Shown here: piece by piece, positions 17,901 through 22,667 of the stretch
Layout of the letters: each line of letters opens with the position of its first letter
Numbering within the stretch: the first letter of the stretch is position 1
Assembly: GCF_001975825.1 (NCBI RefSeq)
Contig: NZ_MTKN01000055.1
Span: forward strand, 20,805 to 54,466
From: [Flexibacter] sp. ATCC 35208
GTDB taxonomy: Bacteria; Bacteroidota; Bacteroidia; Chitinophagales; Chitinophagaceae
Direction: 5' to 3'
Length of the DNA: 33,662 nt
The notes under the pieces: generated by a model
What the model was told of the DNA's origin: nothing
What the model saw: the letters and a program-made list of their open reading frames with translations, nothing else
Databases searched by the model: none
Translations under genes and position numbers: made by a program

Positions 17901-19294
17901 TCGTGAATACCACCAGCAAAAAACAAACTGAACTGGCCCGCACTTTCTTCCTGCAATAGTCTGTCAATCTGTTTCTCCCACAGCACAAAGCTGGACAGGG
18001 GCCCTACGTGTCCTCCGCATTCGCGGCCTTCAAACACAAACTTCCTGGCCCCTTCTTTTATAAACATATCCAGCAATGAAGCTGAGGGTACATGCAGGAA
18101 AGACTGAATACCCTGCTGCTCCAGCGCTTTGGCTTGAGAGGGGCGGCCACCGGCTATGAGCACGAATGGCGGTTTTTCTTCCAGTATGTAGGCAGTTTGC
18201 TCATCTCTCAGCTCCTGCGGTGCAAACCCGAGTATACCCACACCCCAGGTTTTGTCACCGGCAAGTTGTTTGGTTTCGCGAATCAGGTTTCTGGCTGATT
18301 CGCCTTTCAATAAAGACAAGGCTACGAATGGCAGTGCACCTGCATTGGCTACAGCCGCAGCAAAAGCGGGCACGTCGCTCACACGTGTCATCGGCCCTTG
18401 TGCAATGGGATAGGTAATGTTCAATTCCTTCGCCAGTGCATTGTTCGGACTGATGACAGGCTGTGTTTGTGCCTGCCTGATATGCCCACGAATGGCATGA
18501 TGCATACCGGTGATGAGTCTGCCTAATTTCTTATATCGCTTTACAAGGTCGATAGAGATGGCAATGTCCTGACCCAGTGGCAGGAAACCTTTATCCAGGT
18601 CCAATGTTTGTAACAGTGGCTCCAACTGGGCCATGGTCGCGTTTTCCGGCAGCTCCGGAGAGTTGGGGCGTACCAGTACGCGGAAATGATCGATGATGCG
18701 GGTCTCATTGCCATTGAGTTTTTCGCATACATTTTTTAATGCTTTAGGGGCTGTACATTCAGGAAAGAGTGCCAGTTGACTGTCCAGTACCACCCCGGTA
18801 GCGCCAGTGGCTATAAGGGCAGCTGTAGTGTGAATACCGATGCCTCCCTGTACATATATGTGGGCATCAGGCATTGCTTTGACCACCTGCTGAAAAAGAA
18901 TATAAGATGATTCATCACCTGTTTTACCACCGCTTTCATTCCCTTTGAGGATGATACCGTCGGCCTTCTCTTTCTTTGCCAGCTTCGCTTCGGCAAGACT
19001 ATGCACCTGGTAAAACAGTTGTACTTTCTTTGGCAGTTTTAATTTCATGCCATAGGGTGCAATGACCATTGATACCTGCTCAGGGAGGGAAATATCTGCA
19101 ACACTAGTATGCACAATACATACACCGAATGGTTGTGACAGTTGTAATGCCAGTGCAGACAATGCAGTTTCCGCAACCTGTCTGTTACGTCCTAAATGAA
19201 GTACAGGAAAGGCTTTCGCATTCGCCAAAGCAATGGCAAGGTGAACGTCAGGGTTTTCGAACGGGGTGATCCCGATAATTGTAGACATATTCAT
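11954..19294 (-). CDS. Iterative synthase subunit A: PfaD-like ER (tandem)-KS-AT-ACP-ACP-ACP-KR
   Basis: A 2446-residue first gene of the operon. Residues 1-210: degenerate nitronate-monooxygenase-like segment (KGNESGGK, VQGGIG). Residues 285-620: complete PfaD/nitronate-monooxygenase-type flavin enoylreductase, with PIAQGPM at the start and His429 in ECGGHVGP. KS (645-1085): Cys832, His967, His1007. AT (1175-1465): Ser1272 in GHSYGE, Arg1297, and His1376 in CAFHSP, a malonyl-type set. ACP1-3 (about 1642-1725, 1748-1830, 1855-1938): Ser1676, Ser1782, Ser1891, all in LSIDSIKRMEI, the PUFA-synthase style of ACP. KR (about 2000-2446): GGAQGI cofactor loop at 2186-2191, then Ser2356, Tyr2369 and Asn2373. 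There is no DH or thioesterase; DH is supplied by subunit B. Together the two subunits can carry out full reduction, so a long aliphatic chain with programmed unsaturation or hydroxyls is expected (inference). ATG at 19294 is used; Met3 at 19288 is an alternative. Confidence 0.95.
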   Translation of the reverse strand: MNMSTIIGITPFENPDVHLAIALANAKAFPVLHLGRNRQVAETALSALALQLSQPFGVCIVHTSVADISLPEQVSMVIAPYGMKLKLPKKVQLFYQVHSLAEAKLAKKEKADGIILKGNESGGKTGDESSYILFQQVVKAMPDAHIYVQGGIGIHTTAALIATGATGVVLDSQLALFPECTAPKALKNVCEKLNGNETRIIDHFRVLVRPNSPELPENATMAQLEPLLQTLDLDKGFLPLGQDIAISIDLVKRYKKLGRLITGMHHAIRGHIRQAQTQPVISPNNALAKELNITYPIAQGPMTRVSDVPAFAAAVANAGALPFVALSLLKGESARNLIRETKQLAGDKTWGVGILGFAPQELRDEQTAYILEEKPPFVLIAGGRPSQAKALEQQGIQSFLHVPSASLLDMFIKEGARKFVFEGRECGGHVGPLSSFVLWEKQIDRLLQEESAGQFSLFFAGGIHDALSAAFIGVMVAPLATKGAKVGVLMGTAYIYTKEAVETGAILQQFQDQAIAHNHTVLLETAPGHETRCLHSPFADYFNKEKEQLVAANVDKKEIWTQLESLNVGRLRIAAKGVDRTDEGLVKIAPKQQLSEGMYMIGQVAAMRNETVTMHALHEDVAAMNQTIIDKAILPAPLTQPEKALDVAIIGMACIYPGAKNIDEFWANILNGVDCVTEVPDERWNKELYFDNNSNDGEMSPSKWGGFIPRIDFDPMAFGIPPQSLAAIDPTQLLALLVAKQALDNAGYGGKEFNGEDVSVIIGAEGGTDLANSYGFRSTYRQYLGELPEELKAVLPRMTEDSFPGVLANVISGRITNRLDLGGRNYTVDAACASSLAAIDLACQELVLGKSEMVLAGAADLHNGINDYLMFSSTHALSKKGRCATFDSEADGIALGEGVAMIVLKRLSDAKRDGDKIYAVIKGVGGSSDGKSLGLTAPRKAGQVKALERAYEMSGISPATVGLVEAHGTGTVVGDKTEISAISDMLIQNGAVIGQTYLGSVKTQIGHTKCAAGLAGLIKAALSVYHGVKPPTLHMKTPNSFYNPASSPFLFNAEAGLWLDDKRTAGVSAFGFGGTNFHAVIENDASVQDAHTAIKTWPAELFVFRGNSQPLLKAVSSILQNNDSISLKDLAYSLAVYSQEPVSLSIVATSREDLMMKLDLALAGATSKDIYVTAPVEGKVAFLFPGQGSQRINMARELFVAFPVMRQLLKKHPAYEKVLFPPAVFNNEAIRQQKEQIKDTRVAQPVLGIVDLAMAQFLQSLGIEPDMVAGHSYGELPALCFAGAFAAEQLVPLSELRAKAILGGVIDDKGMMVAVSCGEDVLKAFTGEGTGVYPVNHNSPAQWALAGKTADIEALMEKLKEAKISYKQMEVACAFHSPVIAGAKALYETAIKDVDFAPITIPVWSNTTAQLYPTQPAEIRARLAEHIVKPVLFAEEVEHMYAAGARVFIEAGPGKVLSNLAKSTLGKETLVLHTEDKAPHAITHLLNTLAKYISTGRAINLEKLFDGRDVQVLQLDNPAQYKKSATVWFVNGHMAVPSVGKLPAHGAMPLLQPLKLNIGAAPVVVAPPAGNAEHMVQEYLNSVKLLVQAQRDVILGYLGHTPAAMPIAASVAAVAPVTHVAVQVAVPAAAAAAPVPVATKRDTKRILIEVVSEKTGYPHEMLGLEMDMEADLSIDSIKRMEIIGELRTKMGGFKSSGKSDEAVVEQLAGIKTLNGLLQWIAENVDAQSLPDAGGVSLQHAIAQQPVVDIKDTILQIVSEKTGYPQEMLGLDLDMEADLSIDSIKRMEIIGELRTRLGGFKTSGQSDEAVVEQLAGIKTLNGLLLWISGNMDQQQAAPAAAPSAAAAAQTSVTWSESEIKNILLLTVSEKTGYPTDMLGMDLDLEADLSIDSIKRMEILGELKIKIGSFSQNGEDKTEALAGIKTLNGLVRWIAENVGGTTPASPAQNVSNASPLHNVGNTIPVQNVSNAIPVYNTANAIAAATAASLSRLCFSLTPSVFSQQPVAIKDAKFAIMDDGSALPAALQSLLVEKGASVTIIKGEESLDEYQGLIIPDLLTAPGRPNILTAFDTIKKLNPEKAKWVYAISGVLNGDAKDLRSVQGYPGFLKSLDKEWEATKCRSITLTGQFPADRIPGMIIDEILHPDEPAEVIYHNGSRHTFSLIPSQLPVGDTSQLQLDKNSVVLVLGGAQGITAELMIRFAKDYPCNYILVGRSADPRNTVASQYASLTTKDAIKKQLIAEGQLTKPADIEKKASDIHKANQILSTIHSLEKNGAIVIYRSLDLRNEQEISALIDQVYKDYGRIDGVVHGAGLLEDKLFQQKTSESFERVFTTKVTPLRILAEQLRPDVQFVIFFSSVASVYGNRGQTDYAAANSVMDRYAWELRNTIKGKVTAINWGPWKGTGMVSPALEREYERRGIALIPLQEGMELFVNELKYGNESQVLIMA
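13362..13469 (-). repeat. Four 27-bp tandem repeats between ACP3 and KR
   Basis: Four consecutive 27-bp units (13362-13388, 13389-13415, 13416-13442, 13443-13469) keep the reading frame and encode 9-residue repeats of the form PVQNVSNAI (residues about 1943-1978 of subunit A). The three right-hand units are closest; the leftmost has diverged. The stretch is low-complexity and probably a flexible linker between the ACP array and the KR. It is a likely site of copy-number change between strains. Confidence 0.9.
13481..14371 (-). repeat. Tandem array of three homologous ACP-coding segments
   Basis: Three ACP modules at about 14371-14120, 14053-13805 and 13732-13481. ACP1 and ACP2 are nearly the same along their length (SEKTGYPxEMLGL, ADLSIDSIKRMEIIGELR, SDEAVVEQLAGIKTLNGLL). 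ACP3 is more diverged and lacks the SDEAVVEQ stretch. Linkers between them are Ala/Pro/Gln rich. Tandem ACPs are typical of PUFA-type synthases and raise product output in that family. The arrangement shows duplication within the gene. Confidence 0.93.
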
Positions 19295-19338
19295 ACTAGG
19301 TTATTTGAGTTAGGTAACGGGCATGCCTGTTCCGGTCC

Positions 19339-19357
19339 ATGATCATCGTTTGATCAT
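19339..19357. promoter_or_regulatory. Inverted repeat upstream of the synthase operon (possible operator)
   Basis: Perfect 7-bp arms, ATGATCA and TGATCAT, separated by TCGTT, lie 45-63 bp upstream of the first start codon of the operon. The position suits a regulator-binding site or a 5-prime leader hairpin. No regulator gene is in the window, so the ligand and function are unknown. Confidence 0.4.
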
Positions 19358-19414
19358 AGTAATGCTATACCGCGTGCCTGGATTATTTTAATATGACTGT
19401 TGCGCCTTTCAGAC

Positions 19415-19440
19415 TACTATGTTGACGTCAGGACATAGTA
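19415..19440. promoter_or_regulatory. Inverted repeat centred on TGACGTCA (possible operator)
   Basis: Arms TACTATGT and ACATAGTA (8 bp, perfect) flank a 10-nt spacer that contains the palindrome TGACGTCA. It is about 120-146 bp upstream of the operon's first start codon and also overlaps the ATG of the small plus-strand ORF. A nested palindrome of this kind is what a dimeric transcription factor site looks like, but nothing in the window identifies the factor. Confidence 0.45.
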
Positions 19441-19586
19441 ATCCAATCCTGTTTATACGAACTGGAATTTGTTTTCATAGCGCAGACTTATTAAAGGCTG
19501 AACGGGCCTGGATCTCACATGAACAACTGTTCTTCCTGCTACAGAAAGTTAAATGGCTGAAAGAGATCTATTCTCGCAGCTCATAA
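19419..19586 (+). CDS. Small unrecognised ORF (55 aa), divergent from the synthase operon
   Basis: A plus-strand ORF from ATG 19419 to TAA 19584-19586. The second half reads like real protein, with an amphipathic helical stretch LLKAERAWISHEQLFFLLQ followed by KVKWLKEIYSRSS. The first 20 residues are less convincing, so the true start could differ or the ORF could be a remnant. It has no signal peptide and no recognised family. Its start codon lies inside the TGACGTCA inverted repeat. It could be a small regulator of the divergent operon, a gene remnant, or chance. Confidence 0.35.
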   Translation: MLTSGHSNPILFIRTGICFHSADLLKAERAWISHEQLFFLLQKVKWLKEIYSRSS

Positions 19587-19920
19587 TATATTATGACGAT
19601 TCCTGGTGAAAATAAAAAGCGACTCCGGTAATGGTTATTTATCCTGATACGATGTTAATGACGATCGAAGATAAATTGGTGCAACAACACTATTGATTTC
19701 TCAGATCCCTGCCTGGTTTTGTACTGTGTTCTGGTTGTGGGTTTCATAGAATTTAAAAGATATCTGGTTATTTGAGATGTTTCAAAGGAAAAACCTTTAA
19801 TGTTATGTTAAAGCTACTAAAATTTCCTTGAAAAAAATATAGGGGTTAGCGATGAATTAGTAGTTCGTAACAGGAAATTAATATCTGTAAATAATACTAA
19901 TGTAAATATGAAAGGGAATA

Positions 19921-19964
19921 AAACTAAAAAAGACAAGTGGCACGGAAACCCATGCCACTTGTCT
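19921..19964 (-). terminator. Intrinsic terminator of the Gly/Tyr-rich secreted protein gene
   Basis: A perfect 12-bp stem (AGACAAGTGGCA at 19931-19942 pairing with 19953-19964) with a 10-nt loop, followed on the minus strand by a T-run (complement of the A-rich 19921-19931). It lies 18 bp past the stop of the gene at 19983-20777 and separates it from the synthase operon. Confidence 0.9.
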
Positions 19965-19982
19965 CAAATTGTAAACAGATAC

Positions 19983-20777
19983 TTAGTTGTCTGCTGACAG
20001 CTTCCCAACGACTTTATATCCTCTGGAACTGTCTGCGTTAGTGACTTCCTGGTAATACATACCATCTGGAGACACGTATAATTGCTGACCATTTATTTCA
20101 ACTCCCCTGCAACCATTTGGCAGTTGTTGCAATATCTCCGGCTCAGGTGCAGGCGCAGGTTGTTCGTCCTGTGCTTTGCCTGTATCCAGCTGTCCGTTCT
20201 TACCTACTACCACATATTTTACTTGTTTATCCTGTAGGATTTCCTGGTAGTAAGTACCGTTCTTTTCGTAGTAGGTATTCCCGTCAATCACCACCGTATT
20301 TACTCCATTTGGTAAACCTGGTATCACTACGCCCAATGGAGGATCTACTACCTGGTATTGTTCACGCTGAGTACCTTCGGCTACATATGATTGATAGAAG
20401 TATCCATCAGAATAGTAGTAAGGCCCCCATGCCGTGTTGAAAGAAAGGAAGCCATAAGGCAATACATTCACCACGAATCCTATTGGCATGCCGTAATAAC
20501 GGTATGGACGATAATATGGACGTGGATAATGCGCGTAATAAGGAGAGCGGTAATAACCACCCGCATAAATGCGTGGGCCTACAATAGCCGCACCAATACC
20601 GACACCGATCCTGGCGCCACCACCCACAGCGATCCTTCCACCGCCACCACCGAATGCGATACGGCCTCCACCGCCACCGCCCCAATGTCCACGACTACGT
20701 TGTGCAGATGCACTATCAACTGTTGCGACACTTACCAGGGCTATCAAGGTCAGCAACACGTATATTCTATTCTTCAT
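19983..20777 (-). CDS. Secreted Gly/Tyr-rich protein with two C-terminal repeats (DUF6515-like)
   Basis: A 264-residue protein with signal peptide MKNRIYVLLTLIALVSVATV followed by DSASAQ and cleavage. Then come a glycine-rich stretch (about residues 30-65, repeated GGGGGRIA), a Tyr/Pro/Arg-rich stretch (about 70-95, YYRSPYYAHYPRPYYRPYRY), and a hydrophobic region with VLPYGFLSFNTAWGPYYYSDG. The end holds two related segments of about 45 residues, each with LPNG, a strand, YYQE and VVGK (about 165-205 and 215-262). This layout resembles the DUF6515 family of Bacteroidota, from memory and not checked. Export to the periplasm or outer membrane is likely; function unknown. It is a single-gene unit with its own terminator. 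Confidence 0.85.
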   Translation of the reverse strand: MKNRIYVLLTLIALVSVATVDSASAQRSRGHWGGGGGGRIAFGGGGGRIAVGGGARIGVGIGAAIVGPRIYAGGYYRSPYYAHYPRPYYRPYRYYGMPIGFVVNVLPYGFLSFNTAWGPYYYSDGYFYQSYVAEGTQREQYQVVDPPLGVVIPGLPNGVNTVVIDGNTYYEKNGTYYQEILQDKQVKYVVVGKNGQLDTGKAQDEQPAPAPEPEILQQLPNGCRGVEINGQQLYVSPDGMYYQEVTNADSSRGYKVVGKLSADN

Positions 20778-20821
20778 TTTGCCTCAGAGTTTAAATATTA
20801 GATCGATCTGGATACGATAAG

Positions 20822-20833
20822 TTTAACGTTAAA
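20822..20833. promoter_or_regulatory. 12-bp palindrome upstream of the Gly/Tyr-rich protein gene
   Basis: The perfect palindrome TTTAACGTTAAA lies 45-56 bp upstream of the start at 20777, in the 118-bp gap before the next minus-strand gene. A second short palindrome, AGATCGATCT, is at 20800-20809. These may be operator sites. In AT-rich DNA short palindromes also arise by chance, so confidence is low. Confidence 0.25.
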
Positions 20834-20895
20834 AACGTGTTTAACATTTTATGTGAAGGTAAATTTGTGTGGCTTAAAACCCGCTTAAAATGGCA

Positions 20896-21570
20896 TTAAA
20901 ACAACTGGTTGCGGAGGATCCTTTTTATAATCTGGATCGTATTGCGGCCTATTTGTCCCTTGTATTTATTCAGAATGGCAACTTCTGAGCTACCCTTGCT
21001 TAGTTCGTTCACTACCGGCAACCATTTGCTCAGGAAGGCTGAGTTAGGCGTACGGTATTTTAATAACCGGCGTACGGTTTCTATCACTGCTTTGGGTACA
21101 GTTCCTTCGTGGAGCTCAAATACTTCGTCCGTACTCAGACCCAGGTCTATATCCTGTGCCACCCGGCTATAATCCTGCAGGTATTTTTCGTTTGCTTCCA
21201 TTACCTGCAATAGGGGATCATCGCTGTAGCGGATATGTCCATATTGTCTGGCTTGCTTATGTATACGGCTGAGGGCGTAATTGCGGGCTACGTTGTCACA
21301 AATAACGAGGTCGGAGGGTTGGAGTTCGAACCATTCACCTTTTACCCTTTTGTGCTGGAATATTACATGTAGGCATTCTTCCAGGTCATCCATATTGGCA
21401 GCAGGGTATTGGCGGATCACACGGAACATTACGGGCAGGTGAGTATGATAGGAAGAAAGCCTTTTCTGCAGATCCTGGGTTTTCCCAATCTTGTAGAGGT
21501 TTTTTCCTGTATTGATAATATAAACACACTTGCCAATGAGGACTTGTTCCATATAATGACAGAATGACAA
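20896..21570 (-). CDS. T5orf172/GIY-YIG-like domain protein
   Basis: A 224-residue cytoplasmic protein. Residues about 15-90 match the T5orf172/MUG113 branch of the GIY-YIG fold: VYIINTGKNLYKIGKTQDLQ followed by KRLSSYHT, then LEECLHVIFQ with Glu65, and GEWFEL at 78-83. The remaining 130 residues are helical and end in a basic segment (NKYKGQIGRNTIQIIKRIL) that looks like a helix-turn-helix or DNA-contacting tail. Members of this family occur in phages and as stand-alone bacterial genes, and are presumed DNA-binding or nuclease-like. There are no phage genes next to it. Met7 at 21552 is an alternative start. It is divergent from the aldo/keto reductase, sharing a 79-bp intergenic region. Confidence 0.8.
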   Translation of the reverse strand: MSFCHYMEQVLIGKCVYIINTGKNLYKIGKTQDLQKRLSSYHTHLPVMFRVIRQYPAANMDDLEECLHVIFQHKRVKGEWFELQPSDLVICDNVARNYALSRIHKQARQYGHIRYSDDPLLQVMEANEKYLQDYSRVAQDIDLGLSTDEVFELHEGTVPKAVIETVRRLLKYRTPNSAFLSKWLPVVNELSKGSSEVAILNKYKGQIGRNTIQIIKRILRNQLF

Positions 21571-21649
21571 TCCGAGGATATATATGCAAAATGTAGAATT
21601 TTTTTTAATAATGGTGCTATTTTTTTGCGGGGGCAGTTAAATTAGTAGA

Positions 21650-22546
21650 ATGAAATACAATACCCTGGGTAAATCAGACCTTCAGATCAGCGAAATCGCT
21701 TTTGGATGCATGTCGCTGGGAGAGAACACATTAGAAAACACTTTCCTGGTGCACCGCGCGCTGGACAAGGGGATTAACTTCTTTGACACGGCGGATCTCT
21801 ACAATCATGGGGATAATGAAGTACAACTGGGATTGGCGCTGAAAGGGAAACGGGATAAGGCGGTTGTAGCTACCAAGGTAGGGAACGAGTGGAGAGCAGA
21901 TAAAAGCGGGTGGGATTGGAATCCGTCCAAAGCTTATATCCTCAGATCGGTAGATGAGAGCCTGCGCCGCCTGGGTACTGACTACATTGATCTGTACCAG
22001 TTGCATGGGGGCATGATGGAGGATCCTATTGATGAGACCATTGCTGCTTTTGAAGAATTGCAGCAGGCAGGGAAGATCCGGTATTATGGTATTTCTTCTA
22101 TTCGTCCGAATGTGATCAGGGAATATATCAACCGCTCCAATATCGTGAGTGTAATGATGCAATACAGCCTACTGGACCGCAGACCGGAAGAGACCTGTTT
22201 AGAGTTATTAAAATCAAACAATATCGGGGTATTAGCGAGGGGAGGAGTGGCCAAAGGCTTACTCGCCGGCAAGCACCCGGAGCCGTACCTGAACTATGAC
22301 GCTGCCGCTGTGGCAAAAGCAGCGCTGGCAATTGCAAACATCTCACAGCAGGATCGTACACTGGCGCAAACGGCATTACGGTTTGTACTGCATCAGCCGG
22401 CTATCGCCGCCGCCGTAGTAGGGATCAGAACACAGAATCAACTGGAAGAAGCGGCAGGAGTATTTAAGTCAGCGGCCCTGACACCTAATGAAATAGCGGA
22501 ACTGGAGCAGTCAATCCAACCAAACCGCTATGACCAGCATCGTTAA
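21650..22546 (+). CDS. Aldo/keto reductase
   Basis: A 298-residue NADPH-dependent oxidoreductase of the aldo/keto reductase superfamily, TIM-barrel fold. The catalytic tetrad is complete: Asp46 and Tyr51 in NFFDTADLYNHG, Lys76 in VVATKVG, and His119 in LYQLHGG. The family-typical LRRLGTDYIDLYQLH and the C-terminal TALRFVLHQPAIAAAVVGIR cofactor-binding segment are present. Length is normal for the YajO/Tas-like bacterial branch. It is cytoplasmic and monocistronic, running into a shared hairpin terminator. Substrate is not predictable. It is divergent from the T5orf172-like gene and shows no link to the lipid operon. Confidence 0.95.
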   Translation: MKYNTLGKSDLQISEIAFGCMSLGENTLENTFLVHRALDKGINFFDTADLYNHGDNEVQLGLALKGKRDKAVVATKVGNEWRADKSGWDWNPSKAYILRSVDESLRRLGTDYIDLYQLHGGMMEDPIDETIAAFEELQQAGKIRYYGISSIRPNVIREYINRSNIVSVMMQYSLLDRRPEETCLELLKSNNIGVLARGGVAKGLLAGKHPEPYLNYDAAAVAKAALAIANISQQDRTLAQTALRFVLHQPAIAAAVVGIRTQNQLEEAAGVFKSAALTPNEIAELEQSIQPNRYDQHR

Positions 22547-22600
22547 AAAGCATGGCCGTGCCGAAGCAAAGCAGCTCTTCTTTTTAGCCGGGCGCAGGCC

Positions 22601-22655
22601 CTTTCAAAAACAAAACCGCTTTTGCCGTAGGCAAAAGCGGTTTTGTTTTTGAAAG
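22601..22655. terminator. Bidirectional terminator, perfect 26-bp hairpin
   Basis: Perfect 26-bp inverted repeat: left arm 22601-22626, loop GTA, right arm 22630-22655. The inner half is GC-containing (CCGCTTTTGCC) and the outer half is A/T runs, so either strand gives a stem ending in U-rich RNA. It sits between the convergent stops of the aldo/keto reductase (22546) and the S41 protease (22668). Confidence 0.95.
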
Positions 22656-22667
22656 AACTATAATTTT

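Larger units (their letters stand above)
19295..19982. other. 688-bp control region upstream of the lipid-synthase operon
   Basis: No large gene is present. The stretch holds two inverted repeats (19339-19357 and 19415-19440), an unrecognised 55-codon ORF (19419-19586) and the terminator of the next minus-strand gene (19921-19964). The promoter of the operon must lie here, but I find no convincing match to the Bacteroidota TAnnTTTG element on the minus strand. The closest is TATCTTCG, the reverse complement of 19666-19673, without a proper upstream TTG. About 19590-19920 is AT-rich with no further structure that I can see. Confidence 0.6.

Noticed and set aside
7757..19294. Enediyne-type (PKSE) synthase
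   Set aside because: A C-terminal PPTase and the KS/AT/ACP/KR/DH set recall PKSE, but the protein is split in two, has three ACPs and a flavin enoylreductase, and none of the enediyne companion genes are present.
19660..19690. Promoter of the synthase operon (TATCTTCG on the minus strand)
   Set aside because: It has one mismatch to TAnnTTTG, no TTG at the right distance, and lies more than 370 bp upstream of the first start codon.
20896..21570. Homing endonuclease or phage remnant
   Set aside because: The GIY-YIG-like domain fits T5orf172, but there are no other phage genes, no intron or intein signs and no flanking repeats.
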